Positions 49,317-58,179 of a stretch of DNA of 64,000 nt are shown here, piece after piece. The DNA comes from Parvibaculaceae bacterium. Lineage in GTDB: Bacteria > Pseudomonadota > Alphaproteobacteria > Parvibaculales > Parvibaculaceae. The position numbers and the translations under genes were made by a program. The first letter of the stretch is position 1; each line of letters opens with the position of its first letter. The notes beneath the pieces were generated by a model. The model was not told the DNA's origin. It did no database searches and saw only the letters and a program-made list of their open reading frames with translations. Location of the stretch: positions 310,001 through 374,000 of the forward strand of contig JAHBYJ010000001.1 in assembly GCA_019636015.1 (NCBI GenBank), written 5' to 3'.

Positions 49317-49331
49317 GGGCCTGGTCTCCTT

Positions 49332-49348
49332 ATTGAGTTAAACTCAAT
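49332..49348. promoter_or_regulatory. Palindromic operator candidate for the TetR-PhyH operon
   Basis: ATTGAGTT-A-AACTCAAT, a perfect 8-base inverted repeat with one central base, immediately upstream of the PhyH ribosome binding site. Size and position are what a TetR-family dimer would bind to block transcription of its own operon. Confidence 0.7.
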
Positions 49349-49478
49349 ATAAACCTCCCGCCTCGCCGGTCAATGAAAATCGGGGCAGCCCCCTGCGCCC
49401 AAGGCCCCTCCTCCCATTGTGTCACCCGGGCTTTTCCCTATAGTGCGCCGCAAAATCGACCCTCCATAAGGTGACGAC

Positions 49479-50708
49479 ATGAGCGCCGACAAATCCGTGA
49501 AAAAGGTGGTCCTGGCCTATTCGGGCGGCCTCGACACCTCGGTCATCCTGAAATGGCTGCAGGAAACCTATGGCTGCGAGGTGGTGACCTTCACCGCCGA
49601 TCTCGGCCAGGGCGAGGAGCTGGAGCCCGCGCGCCAGAAGGCCGAGATGCTCGGCATCAAGGAAATCTATATCGAGGACCTGCGCGAGACCTTCGTCCGC
49701 GACTATGTCTTCCCGATGTTCCGGGCGAACGCGCTTTATGAAGGCGTCTACCTGCTCGGCACCTCGATCGCCCGGCCGCTGATCGCCCGGCGCCAGGTCG
49801 AGATTGCCGCCGAGACGGGCGCCGATGCCGTCGCCCATGGCTCGACCGGCAAGGGCAATGACCAGGTCCGCTTCGAGCTTGGCTACAACGCGCTCAATCC
49901 CGACCTCAAGGTGATCGCCCCCTGGCGCGAATGGGACCTGACCTCGCGCGCGAAGCTCATCGAATTTGCCGAGAAGCACCAGATCCCGATCGCGAAGGAC
50001 AAGCGCGGCGAAGCGCCCTTCTCGGTCGATGCGAACCTTCTCCACATCTCCGCCGAGGGCAAGGTGCTGGAAAACCCGGCCGAGGAAGCACCGGAATATG
50101 TCTATTCCCGCTCCGTCTCGCCGGAGGAAGCGCCCGACCGCCCGACCTATATCGAAGTCGGCTTCGAAAAGGGCGATGCCGTCTCCATCGACGGCGTGAA
50201 GATGAGCCCGGCAACGCTCCTCGCAAAATTGAATGAACTCGGCGGCGCGAACGGTATCGGCCGTCTCGATCTCGTCGAGAACCGCTATGTCGGCATGAAG
50301 TCGCGCGGCGTCTACGAAACGCCGGGTGGCACGGTGCTCCTCGTCGCCCATCGCGGCATCGAGTCGATCACGCTCGACCGCGGCGCCGCGCATCTGAAGG
50401 ACGAGCTCATGCCGCGCTATGCCGAGCTCATCTATAACGGCTTCTGGTGGAGCCCCGAGCGCGAAATGCTGCAGGCGCTGATCGACAAGAGCCAGGAAAT
50501 GGTGACGGGCACGGTGCGCCTGAAGCTCTACAAGGGCATGGCGACGGTCGTCGGCCGCTCCTCGCCTTACTCGCTCTATTCGGAAGCCCACGTCACCTTC
50601 GAGGACGACGCCGGCGCCTATGACCAGAAGGACGCCGCAGGCTTCATCCGCCTCAATGCGCTGCGCCTCCGCCTCCTCGCCGCCCGCAACAAGAGAGTAT
50701 CGAAGTAA
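49479..50708 (+). CDS. argG: Argininosuccinate synthase
   Basis: Joins citrulline and aspartate using ATP in arginine biosynthesis. The 409-residue product has the ATP-binding [10 protein letters not shown] at residues 13-22, [16 protein letters not shown], and KMSPATLL and YGFW-like segments in the synthetase half. Length and start [12 protein letters not shown] match the family. AAGGTGA precedes the ATG. The stop overlaps the start of ppa (TAATG). Confidence 0.97.
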   Translation: MSADKSVKKVVLAYSGGLDTSVILKWLQETYGCEVVTFTADLGQGEELEPARQKAEMLGIKEIYIEDLRETFVRDYVFPMFRANALYEGVYLLGTSIARPLIARRQVEIAAETGADAVAHGSTGKGNDQVRFELGYNALNPDLKVIAPWREWDLTSRAKLIEFAEKHQIPIAKDKRGEAPFSVDANLLHISAEGKVLENPAEEAPEYVYSRSVSPEEAPDRPTYIEVGFEKGDAVSIDGVKMSPATLLAKLNELGGANGIGRLDLVENRYVGMKSRGVYETPGGTVLLVAHRGIESITLDRGAAHLKDELMPRYAELIYNGFWWSPEREMLQALIDKSQEMVTGTVRLKLYKGMATVVGRSSPYSLYSEAHVTFEDDAGAYDQKDAAGFIRLNALRLRLLAARNKRVSK

Positions 50709-51238
50709 TGCGTATAGATGCCATTCCGGTCGGCAAGAATCCGCCGGACGACATCAATGTGATCGTGGAAGTGCCGCATGGCGGCCACCCGGTGAAATAC
50801 GAGCTCGACAAGGAATCGGGCACGCTTTTCGTCGACCGCTTCATGCACACGGCCATGCAGTATCCCTGCAATTACGGCTTCGTGCCGCATACGCTCTCGC
50901 AGGACGGCGACCCGGTGGACGTGCTTGTCGTGAGCCGCATTCCCGTCGTGCCCGGCGCCGTCATCCGTTCGCGCCCCATCGGCGTCCTGATGATGCATGA
51001 CGAGGCAGGACAGGATGAGAAAATCCTCGCCGTGCCGGTCGAGAAGCTCAATCCCTACTACAAGAATGTGCAGAACTATACCGACCTGCCGGACATCCTG
51101 ATCCAGCGCATCACCCATTTCTTCGAGCACTACAAGGATCTCGAGGAAGGCAAATGGGTGAAGATCGACGGCTGGAAGGACGCCGCCACCGCCCGCGCCA
51201 TCATCCGCGAAGGCATCGAGGCCGCGAAGAAGTGTTAG
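50708..51238 (+). CDS. ppa: Inorganic pyrophosphatase
   Basis: Hydrolyses pyrophosphate from biosynthetic reactions, including that made by ArgG. The 176-residue family I enzyme has [23 protein letters not shown], the metal-binding DGDPVDVLV and the [11 protein letters not shown]-terminal region. It starts one base into the argG stop, a coupled arrangement that makes metabolic sense because ArgG releases pyrophosphate. Confidence 0.97.
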   Translation: MRIDAIPVGKNPPDDINVIVEVPHGGHPVKYELDKESGTLFVDRFMHTAMQYPCNYGFVPHTLSQDGDPVDVLVVSRIPVVPGAVIRSRPIGVLMMHDEAGQDEKILAVPVEKLNPYYKNVQNYTDLPDILIQRITHFFEHYKDLEEGKWVKIDGWKDAATARAIIREGIEAAKKC

Positions 51239-51317
51239 AACCGGAGATCGAGATATGACCCGATTTCGGCCTGCAGCCCGCTCCGTTCAGCACAATGATC
51301 AAATGAGGCAGGAGAAT

Positions 51318-52136
51318 TCAGCGCAGCCAATAAGGCTTCAGAACTGACGCGGAATCATCGGTCACAAAAAATTCCCCGGGTTTGCTTCGTTCATAATAAC
51401 CAAGCAACTGTTGCTCATAACGGGCGTCCGGGAAAGTGATCGCCCCGGATTTTCTGGCTTCCCTGAAATGTTCCAGATACGCATCGAAAGGTATGCTCAT
51501 ATCTCTTCCGACTGGAATGAGTATCTTCGAGAGTGATCGAAGCGAAGCAGATGATGGCTCTCCCGCTGACAGAGATACCGAGGAAGTGAAAAATCGGAAA
51601 ATGCGACTTCCCCCGTAAATCCGGTGAACACAAACATTTGCTTTCCAAAGCTCAATCCGATTCTTCGCTAGGCTTGAGAACTCTTCGTTATCTGCTGAAA
51701 TGTCGGACAAAAGAAAATTTTTCCGATCGATAGAGAGCATCGCCTCGGGATAATCTCGATATGAGTTGCTGGAGCCGCTCGCTTCATCGAGCGCCTTCCG
51801 GGTAGCACTTAGCCATGCATCGGCGAATTCAGATATCTCTTCCGGCGCTATCGCCAAGGAGCATCCCGGATACATTCTGCGGATGGTCTCCATAAACGCC
51901 ATCTCTCCCCAGCCCGCAACGGCCAGATAGCGCAACTTTTCATCGAGATGTTTTCCCGTGTAATACCTTGCAAGCGCTTCCTGCTGCTGCGGAGACGGCG
52001 CCAGGTCCTTGTAACGGTATGTCTTGCCGTAGAGAATTCCCACGACTTCTTCATCGTCGGGGGTCGCCATCGCAGGCAGCGGAGTGACAGCGGCAAGTCC
52101 CACAATCATCGCCAGAGCCAAGAACAGAGATTTCAT
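51318..52136 (-). CDS. Hypothetical secreted protein
   Basis: A 272-residue protein with a clear signal peptide (KSLFLALAMIVGLAAVTPLPAMA, cleavage near residue 24). The mature part is helical, with few cysteines, and matches no family I know. GAGGAG lies 8 bases before ATG 52136. Composition is distinctly more AT-rich than the neighbours, which suggests acquisition or weak expression. It is followed and preceded by unrelated genes and seems monocistronic. Confidence 0.75.
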   Translation of the reverse strand: MKSLFLALAMIVGLAAVTPLPAMATPDDEEVVGILYGKTYRYKDLAPSPQQQEALARYYTGKHLDEKLRYLAVAGWGEMAFMETIRRMYPGCSLAIAPEEISEFADAWLSATRKALDEASGSSNSYRDYPEAMLSIDRKNFLLSDISADNEEFSSLAKNRIELWKANVCVHRIYGGSRIFRFFTSSVSLSAGEPSSASLRSLSKILIPVGRDMSIPFDAYLEHFREARKSGAITFPDARYEQQLLGYYERSKPGEFFVTDDSASVLKPYWLR

Positions 52137-52186
52137 TGCGCGCTCCTCGACAAACAGCTTCTCGTCACTGTCACCTAACAAATTGA

Positions 52187-52858
52187 CTATGGATCGGCGG
52201 ACATCGCCAGGGTGCGGCTGATCGCCATCAGCGGACGGCCGCTTTCCTTGCGCCATGTGTTGAAGGCCTCCTGCACCGCTTTCATGGCTCTGGCCGAGGT
52301 GGGCGCCTTGTCGACGACGCCAGCATTGATGAGCGCGGCGACCACCGAAGGCGACATCACCCAGCCATCGACGCCCATCTGACGGAGGAAGAGCTGCGCA
52401 CTCGCGCCGGAGAGCCGGTTGCCGCGCTTCTTCATTGTCTCAAGAAGATTCACGAAATTCTCCGGCTTCGCGCCGCCGAAGAAAGCGCCTGCGGAACCAT
52501 ATTCTTCCGCGAGGTCGCAAACGAAGCGGGCATTGTCCCGTGCTGCTGCGATCTTCGCCCCGTTCCGCACGATGCGCGCATCGCCGGCGAGGCGCTCTAT
52601 ATCCTCGTCCGTATAGAAGGCGATGAGATGCGGGTCGAAGCCCTCGAAGACCGCTTCGAATCCCGGCCATTTGTTCTCGATGATGCGCCAGACGAAGCCT
52701 GCCTGAAAGACAGCCCTGGTCATGCCCGCAAGCCAGCGGTCGTCGGGAATTTTCTTAAGCGCCGCGACACTTTTCGGCTTGGGAAGTTCAGCCGCCAGCG
52801 CCTTCGCGCCGCCATGCCGCTTCGCTGCTCGCGCGAATATCTTCTCGAACTTTTCCAC
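52187..52858 (-). CDS. DNA-3-methyladenine glycosylase I-like protein
   Basis: A 223-residue helix-hairpin-helix protein similar to the Tag superfamily. FEKIFARAAKRHGG, MTRAVFQAGFVWRIIENKWPGFEAVFEGFDP and IVRNGAKIAAARDNARFV follow the Tag pattern. The zinc-binding cysteines of E. coli Tag (MxRCxW and C-terminal Cys) are absent, and SPSVVAALINAGVVDKAPTSARAM replaces the usual C-terminus. It starts at GTG 52858 behind GGGAGGGGAG. Alkyl-base removal is plausible but not certain. Confidence 0.8.
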   Translation of the reverse strand: MEKFEKIFARAAKRHGGAKALAAELPKPKSVAALKKIPDDRWLAGMTRAVFQAGFVWRIIENKWPGFEAVFEGFDPHLIAFYTDEDIERLAGDARIVRNGAKIAAARDNARFVCDLAEEYGSAGAFFGGAKPENFVNLLETMKKRGNRLSGASAQLFLRQMGVDGWVMSPSVVAALINAGVVDKAPTSARAMKAVQEAFNTWRKESGRPLMAISRTLAMSADP

Positions 52859-52898
52859 GCTCCCCTCCCTTGACCGGTGGGCGAAGTTCAGCCGCGCG

Positions 52899-54389
52899 TC
52901 ACGGCCGCTGCCAGGGCGTTTCGACCCCGAGCACATGGCCAGCCACTTCCTGCATCAGCACCTTGCCGCTGTCGGAATTTGTCAGCACCACCACGGCGCT
53001 GCGCCGCGCGGGCTCGATCACCATGAGCCCCCGCAAGCCGATATTCGCGCTCGACTGCCAGATGGTGAGCCCGTCCATGCGCTCGCGCGTGTAGAAGCCG
53101 AGGCCCGTGCCCGCGCGGTCGCCGATCGGGCCGCTCACCTCGATACGTTCATCCACCATGCGCGCCCGCGCCGACACGCCGATCAGGTCGCCATTGATGA
53201 AGCCCGCGGCAAAGCGCGCGAGATCGTGCGCGCTTGAGCGGAGCGACATGGCGGCGTTGAAATCGTCGCCATCGCGCGCCGGCAGCGGCACCTGCCATGA
53301 CATGAAGAAGAGGCTCGCCAGCACCACTGCAACGAAGGAAAAGGGACTGAAGGCTTCACGGCGCATCCCGCGCGAGACCATGCCGTCCTGCCAGCCCTGA
53401 CCGAGCACGAAACGCCCATACTGGATCGCCGCCGTGAGCAGCAGCACGCCCGCGATCCAGACGATGAAATAGCCGAGGCAGAAGATCAGCGCCCAGCCGC
53501 CCTGCATGTAATAGAGAAGGAGGCTCGCGCCGAGAGGTGCGAGAACCGCCGCAGGCACGAGATCGAAGGGCTTGAGCTTCAGCCGGTGGAAGCCGAGCCT
53601 GACGATGAGCAGCGTGACGATGAGAGCGCCCGCGAAGATCGCCACGAGGGGCACGGCGAAGGCCGCGATCGGCACCCAGAGCGCATCGTGTCCTCGCGCG
53701 ACGGCATCCACCAGCGCTTCGGGAATGATATAGCCGGAGGACGACATGCCGAGCGGCTGGAACAGCCGCTCCCGCATCAGCCGGTCGAAGGGCTTCCCGT
53801 CGGCTTCCGCCATGACATGGGCGAGATAGACGAAGCCCATGCCCGAATGGCGATAGCCGCTGCCGGGTTCGAAGCCCACGGAGCGCGAACCGAGCCGCAC
53901 ATGGTCGGAAAGGCCGGAGCGATGCGTCAGCACGTGGCGCAGCGTGACCGCATCGGAGGCCGCGCGATTGGGCAGCCATCTCTCTGCGAGCATGCGCGAC
54001 AGCGGCTCGTCCAGCGTGAGCTTTCCCTGCTGCACCATTTGCAACGCGGTGAAGGCCTGCAGCGACAGGCCGATGCTGCCCGCCTCGAACATGGTGTTGG
54101 GCGTCACCGGCTGGTCGCCATCCGCATCGGCGATGCCATAGCCCTTCTCGAAGACGATCTCGCCATCTGCAACGATAGCGATGGCGACGCCCGGTACGGA
54201 AAGCTCCTCCATGCGCTCTGCAATGAAATGATCGAGCGCCGCCGCCATCTCCTCGCGCGGCCAGTCGAGCATGCCGCCATCGGCATCGAACGCCTCGGCC
54301 CGTATCGGCGAAATGCAGAGCGCCGTCAGCAGCGCCATGACGCCAAAGGTGAAAAGCGGGAAACGGGGCCGGCGCTGAATGGCGTGCAT
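52899..54389 (-). CDS. Beta-lactamase-fold protein with internal membrane domain and altered active site
   Basis: A 496-residue envelope protein. A signal peptide or anchor (residues 10-30) precedes a class-C-like domain: VPGVAIAIVADGEIVFEKGYGIAD, then AGSIGLSLQAF, and LTHRSGLSDH. The catalytic SxxK appears as Ser105-Ile-Gly-Leu108, so the lysine is lost. The YxN box reads His181-Ser-Gly183. Residues about 236-370 form four predicted transmembrane helices inserted into the fold, after which the domain resumes (DGDDFNAAMSLRSSAHDLARF ... IGLRGLM). It lies before an aldo-keto reductase gene on the same strand. A pseudoenzyme or receptor role is possible. Confidence 0.8.
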   Translation of the reverse strand: MHAIQRRPRFPLFTFGVMALLTALCISPIRAEAFDADGGMLDWPREEMAAALDHFIAERMEELSVPGVAIAIVADGEIVFEKGYGIADADGDQPVTPNTMFEAGSIGLSLQAFTALQMVQQGKLTLDEPLSRMLAERWLPNRAASDAVTLRHVLTHRSGLSDHVRLGSRSVGFEPGSGYRHSGMGFVYLAHVMAEADGKPFDRLMRERLFQPLGMSSSGYIIPEALVDAVARGHDALWVPIAAFAVPLVAIFAGALIVTLLIVRLGFHRLKLKPFDLVPAAVLAPLGASLLLYYMQGGWALIFCLGYFIVWIAGVLLLTAAIQYGRFVLGQGWQDGMVSRGMRREAFSPFSFVAVVLASLFFMSWQVPLPARDGDDFNAAMSLRSSAHDLARFAAGFINGDLIGVSARARMVDERIEVSGPIGDRAGTGLGFYTRERMDGLTIWQSSANIGLRGLMVIEPARRSAVVVLTNSDSGKVLMQEVAGHVLGVETPWQRP

Positions 54390-55406
54390 CTAGAGCGTTC
54401 CGTCCCCGTCGATCGGCATGCGCGGTATCTGGAAATTGAGGCGGAGCGCATCGATCCGTTTGCGCAGATCCTCGTCGAGCGGCCCTTGCGCTGCAGCACC
54501 GGCGACGGCGCGCAGCTCCTCGCGATTCTTGACGCCGAGCACCAGCGTATCGACGCCCGGCATCGCCAGTGCATAGCGATGCGCGACGAGGGCGGGGTCC
54601 TCGCCCGCCTCGCGGCACAACGCACGAAAGGGCGCGGCCTTCTGATAGTCCCGCATGTCCGGATCGTCGACCGCCAGCGGACGGTCGATCTTTTCGGTGA
54701 GGGCGCCCGCCTGCACCGCGCGAATGCCCATCACGCCGACATCGTTGTTCTTTGCCGTGCGGATGATGTTGCGCGGCTCGGGCGGCTCCTCGTAGCGGCG
54801 CATGCCGCCGGGCGAATCCATGAGATTCGTGACCGCCTGCACGACGGCGGGCTTCGGCTCGCCGCGAAGAATTTCCATGATGCTGCGCGGCAGCCCCGTG
54901 CCCGTGATGCCCCAGGCGCCGATCAGGCCCCGCGCCTTCAGCTTCTCGAAAGCCGGGACGACCTCGCCGAAGAACACGCTTTCGCGCACCGCGCCGTAAT
55001 CGGGATAGGCGGGATCGAGTTCATAGGCGTAGTCGTCGGGGCAGATATTCGAATGCAGGAAGAAGATATCCGCCTGCTCGCGGCCCATGGCCTGAAGGCT
55101 GCGCGCCACGGATTTCTCGATCCGTTCCGCGATCCCGGCATAGTGCCGCTCGCCGATCATGCATTTCGTGGTGACGCGCAGATGCGACGGCCATTTGCCC
55201 TCGAAGGCTTCGCCCGCCACCGCTTCCGCTTCGCCGCGCCCGTAAAGCGGCGCAAGATCGATCAGGTTGATGCCGAGATCGACCGCTTCGCGCAGCGTCG
55301 CCACCGCTTCGTCTCGCGATGTCTCGCCCCAGATCTGGCCGAGCCCGCCGCCGCCCAGCGACAGCGCGCTGACGGGCCAGAGAGTTCCGAGGCGGCGCAT
55401 TTCCAT
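54390..55406 (-). CDS. Aldo/keto reductase
   Basis: A 338-residue aldo-keto reductase. The N-terminus MEMRRLGTLWPVSALSLGGGGLGQIWG, the catalytic LAPLYGRGE with Tyr, TTKCM with Lys and FFLHSN with His are all present. GVDTLVLGVKNREEL is the NADP-binding end. It directly abuts the previous gene's stop (54389/54390) and begins 3 bases after folD stops, so it is likely part of a folD-led transcript. Substrate unknown. Confidence 0.9.
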   Translation of the reverse strand: MEMRRLGTLWPVSALSLGGGGLGQIWGETSRDEAVATLREAVDLGINLIDLAPLYGRGEAEAVAGEAFEGKWPSHLRVTTKCMIGERHYAGIAERIEKSVARSLQAMGREQADIFFLHSNICPDDYAYELDPAYPDYGAVRESVFFGEVVPAFEKLKARGLIGAWGITGTGLPRSIMEILRGEPKPAVVQAVTNLMDSPGGMRRYEEPPEPRNIIRTAKNNDVGVMGIRAVQAGALTEKIDRPLAVDDPDMRDYQKAAPFRALCREAGEDPALVAHRYALAMPGVDTLVLGVKNREELRAVAGAAAQGPLDEDLRKRIDALRLNFQIPRMPIDGDGTL

Positions 55407-55409
55407 CGG

Positions 55410-56315
55410 TCAGAAATCCTTTGGCAGCTCGATGCCGTGACGGCGGCAGGCCGCGATCACCGTATTGCGCAGGAGACAGGCAACCGTCATCAACCCGACA
55501 CCGCCCGGCACCGGCGTGATCGCGCCTGCGACCTCCGCCACATCCGCGAAATCGACATCGCCGACAAGCCTGGTCTTGCCCTCGCCCTTCTCCGGCGCGG
55601 GCACACGGTTGATGCCGACATCGATGACGATGGCGCCGGGCTTCACCCAGTCGCGCTTCACCATGTTGGGGCGGCCGACCGCAGCGACGAGAATATCCGC
55701 CTCCCGCGCAATCGCAGGCAGATCGTGCGAGCGGCTATGCGCGATCGTGACGGTGCAGTTTTCCTTGAGCAGCAATTGCGCAACCGGCTTGCCGACGAGA
55801 TTGGAACGGCCGATCACGACCGCATGCTTGCCGGAGAGATCGCCGGCCGCCTGCTTCGCCATGATGAGGCAGCCTTCGGGCGTCGCGGGCACCATGGCCG
55901 GCAGCCCGCTCGCAAGCCGCCCGGCATTCAAGGGATGCAGCCCGTCCGCATCCTTCGACGGATCGATCGCATCGATCACATTCTGCTGGCTGATATGATC
56001 CGGCACCGGAAACTGCACCAGAAATCCGTGCACGGCGGGATCGGCATTGAGCTCGGCGACTTTCGCGAGCAGCGCCGCCTCGCTCGTCTCCGCGGGCAGG
56101 CGATACTCGTAGGAGTTCATGCCCGCCTCTTTCGTCGCGAGTCCCTTGTTGCGGACATAGACCTCGCTGGCGGGATCGTTGCCGACGAGAATGACGGCAA
56201 GGCCGGGCGTCAGCCCATGCTCGCGCTTCAGCCGCGCGACTTCCACGGCCACGCGGGCGCGCAGATCGGCGGAGATGATCTTGCCGTCGATAAGGGAGGC
56301 TCTGGAAGACGTCAT
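55410..56315 (-). CDS. folD: Methylenetetrahydrofolate dehydrogenase/cyclohydrolase
   Basis: Bifunctional enzyme interconverting methylene-, methenyl- and formyl-tetrahydrofolate. The 301-residue product has [23 protein letters not shown], with the catalytic Tyr and Lys, [21 protein letters not shown], and the NADP-binding [38 protein letters not shown] closes the protein. ATG 56315 lies behind GAGGTG; upstream in-frame codons do not resemble FolD. Confidence 0.96.
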   Translation of the reverse strand: MTSSRASLIDGKIISADLRARVAVEVARLKREHGLTPGLAVILVGNDPASEVYVRNKGLATKEAGMNSYEYRLPAETSEAALLAKVAELNADPAVHGFLVQFPVPDHISQQNVIDAIDPSKDADGLHPLNAGRLASGLPAMVPATPEGCLIMAKQAAGDLSGKHAVVIGRSNLVGKPVAQLLLKENCTVTIAHSRSHDLPAIAREADILVAAVGRPNMVKRDWVKPGAIVIDVGINRVPAPEKGEGKTRLVGDVDFADVAEVAGAITPVPGGVGLMTVACLLRNTVIAACRRHGIELPKDF

Positions 56316-56466
56316 GCGGGCACCTCGATAGCTGGATTGGTGCCCAGGCGAGCGGCTCTGTCTCGCCCCGCGCTCCACGGTGGTTCACCACCTCATTCTC
56401 GCCAGTCACACGGGGGCAGCGGCACTATAATAAGGAGGGGTGCGGCGCGGCAAGGCCTGCCGGGGC

Positions 56467-56793
56467 TCATTTGCGCCGTTCCGGCAAGGCATCGAGCCAG
56501 GCCCGGAGCCGGACGAGAAGCGGCTCCGGCTCTCCGGCCGCAAGCACGGTCTTGAGCCGGGCCGTCTCGCCCGATGTGAGGGAGAGCGAGGAGCGCGGCA
56601 GGCCCCATGCCTTGGCGAGCAGCGCGAGCACAGCCTCGTTCGCCTTGCCCTTTTCCGCGACGCTCGAGACCCGGAGCTTCAGATGGGCGGCGCCCGCCGC
56701 ATCCTCGCCCCGCCCCTCGATCCGGTCCGCGCCGCCCCGCGGCGTGACCCTGAGCCGGATCGAAACGCCGCCCGGCACCGCCCGGAAAGGCAA
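56467..56793 (-). CDS. DUF167 (YggU) family protein
   Basis: A 108-residue protein of the conserved YggU family. LRVTPRGGADRIEG and LKLRVSSVAEKGKANEAVLALLAKAWGLPRSSLSLTSGETARLKTV are the family signature. Role unknown; it is often next to yggT, as here. No ATG is available: TTG 56793 is used here, GTG 56778 is the alternative. Confidence 0.9.
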   Translation of the reverse strand: MPFRAVPGGVSIRLRVTPRGGADRIEGRGEDAAGAAHLKLRVSSVAEKGKANEAVLALLAKAWGLPRSSLSLTSGETARLKTVLAAGEPEPLLVRLRAWLDALPERRK

Positions 56794-56797
56794 GGCC

Positions 56798-57094
56798 CTA
56801 TCTCAGGCCGAACCAGATGGGCACGTCATAGGTGAGCAGGTTCTGCACGAAGACGAGCAGCAGGATCAGGATCACGGGCGAAATATCGATGCCGCCGAGA
56901 TTGGGCAGGATATTGCGGATCGGCCGGAGCGCCGGTTCCGTCAGCCGGTTGATCGTATCCGCCACCATGTAGACGAAGCGGTTCTGCGTGTTCACGACAT
57001 TGAAGGCGATGAGCCAGCTCAGCACCACGCCGATGATGAGCACCCAGATATAGATCGAGATCAGGGTGACGATGAGGTTCAGAAGGGCAATCAT
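56798..57094 (-). CDS. YggT family membrane protein
   Basis: A 98-residue protein with two transmembrane helices. LISIYIWVLIIGVVLSWLIAFNVVNTQNRFVYMVADTINRLTEPALRPIRNILPNLGGIDISPVILILLLVFVQN is the classical YggT core, so the family is certain. It has been linked to osmotic or envelope stress and to shape control. Four bases separate it from yggU. ATG 57094 gives the standard N-terminus. Confidence 0.93.
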   Translation of the reverse strand: MIALLNLIVTLISIYIWVLIIGVVLSWLIAFNVVNTQNRFVYMVADTINRLTEPALRPIRNILPNLGGIDISPVILILLLVFVQNLLTYDVPIWFGLR

Positions 57095-57311
57095 GGGGGT
57101 TCGCCGGTTGTGGTTCTTCGGGGTGAGGCGGCTCGCGCGGGGCAGCCGGGAAACGGCCTGAAACGCGTGGCCGGCAGACCCGGCCCACCAAGATGTAACC
57201 GCCGGACTGGGCCGGTTCAAGGAGAGCTTTGCCCGGCCTGGACGGCTCTCTTGACACCTGCCCCGCCGCCGCCTAATAAGCGGCCTCCGGCGCTGAAAAG
57301 CGCAGGGCTCC

Positions 57312-57387
57312 GGGGCCGTAGCTCAGTTGGGAGAGCGCCTCGTTCGCAATGAGGAGGTCAGCGGTTCGATCCCGCTCGGCTCCACCA
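57312..57387 (+). tRNA. tRNA-Ala (CGC anticodon)
   Basis: A 76-base gene with all arms: acceptor GGGGCCG/CGGCTCC, D arm GCTC...GAGC, anticodon arm CCTCG-TTCGCAA-TGAGG and T arm AGCGG-TTCGATC-CCGCT. The anticodon is CGC, reading GCG alanine codons, which are very frequent in this genome. The 3' CCA is encoded. It lies between yggT and the glutamine amidotransferase gene. Confidence 0.95.
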
Positions 57388-57425
57388 TTTCCCGGATGCC
57401 CACCCCCCCGAAAACCAGTCCGAAA

Positions 57426-58127
57426 TCAGGTCTCGTCCGGCTCCGGCGGCAGCCAGTGGTCGAGGAAGCGTCCGAGCCAGGCCTTGAGCGTGGCATCGTG
57501 TTTTTTCCGGCCCTGCCGGTGAAGCTCCACGGGCTGGGCGCCCGGCTGCGAGAGCCGCTGGGTCGCGAGCGTCAGCCAGGCATCCATCATCGGCGTCGAA
57601 AGCTCCGGATGGAATTGCAGCCCATAGGCCGCCTTGCCATAGCGCATGGCCTGCACCGGAAACTCCTCGCCTTCGGCAAGCTGCACCGCGCCCGAAGGCA
57701 GGTCGAAGCCCTGCCCATGCCACTGATAGACATATTGCGGATCGTCGAAGAGGGCGCGGCCCTCCCCGGTCGGCCTGATCGGGTAATAACCGACCTCCAC
57801 CCGCTCGTCCTCGCGCGAATAGACCCGCGCGCCGAGATGCCGCGCCATCATCTGCGCGCCGAGGCAGATGCCGAGAAAGGGCTTCTCTTCCTTGAGCGGG
57901 ACGCCGATCCATTCCGTCTCCGCCTTGATGAAGGGAAGATCGTCATTGGCGCTCATCGGCCCGCCGAAAATCACCGCGGCATCGTGGCCCTCCATCGTGG
58001 CCGGCAGCGGATCGCCAAGCGCCGGGCGGCGGATATCGAGTTCGCAGCCGCGCCGGATCAGCGCCTGGCCGACCCGGCCGGGACTGGACCTCTCCTGATG
58101 GAGAACGATGAGAATGCGGCGACCCAT
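57426..58127 (-). CDS. Class I glutamine amidotransferase-like protein
   Basis: A 233-residue stand-alone amidotransferase domain. The nucleophile Cys88 sits in FLGICLGAQMMAR, VIFGGPMS is the oxyanion region and QFHPE provides His and Glu. The family includes GMP-synthase-like proteins and gamma-glutamyl hydrolases of unknown substrate. ATG 58127 has a weak ribosome binding site. It is the last gene of the acyl-CoA cluster on this strand, 52 bases after the SDR gene. Confidence 0.88.
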   Translation of the reverse strand: MGRRILIVLHQERSSPGRVGQALIRRGCELDIRRPALGDPLPATMEGHDAAVIFGGPMSANDDLPFIKAETEWIGVPLKEEKPFLGICLGAQMMARHLGARVYSREDERVEVGYYPIRPTGEGRALFDDPQYVYQWHGQGFDLPSGAVQLAEGEEFPVQAMRYGKAAYGLQFHPELSTPMMDAWLTLATQRLSQPGAQPVELHRQGRKKHDATLKAWLGRFLDHWLPPEPDET

Positions 58128-58179
58128 GCGAGCACCAATGTGGGGCCGCTCTCCCGGCCGCGCAAGAGGCGCCGGCCCT

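Noticed and set aside
53586..56555. 989-residue plus-strand reading frame
   Set aside because: Covers the antisense strand of three real genes including folD.
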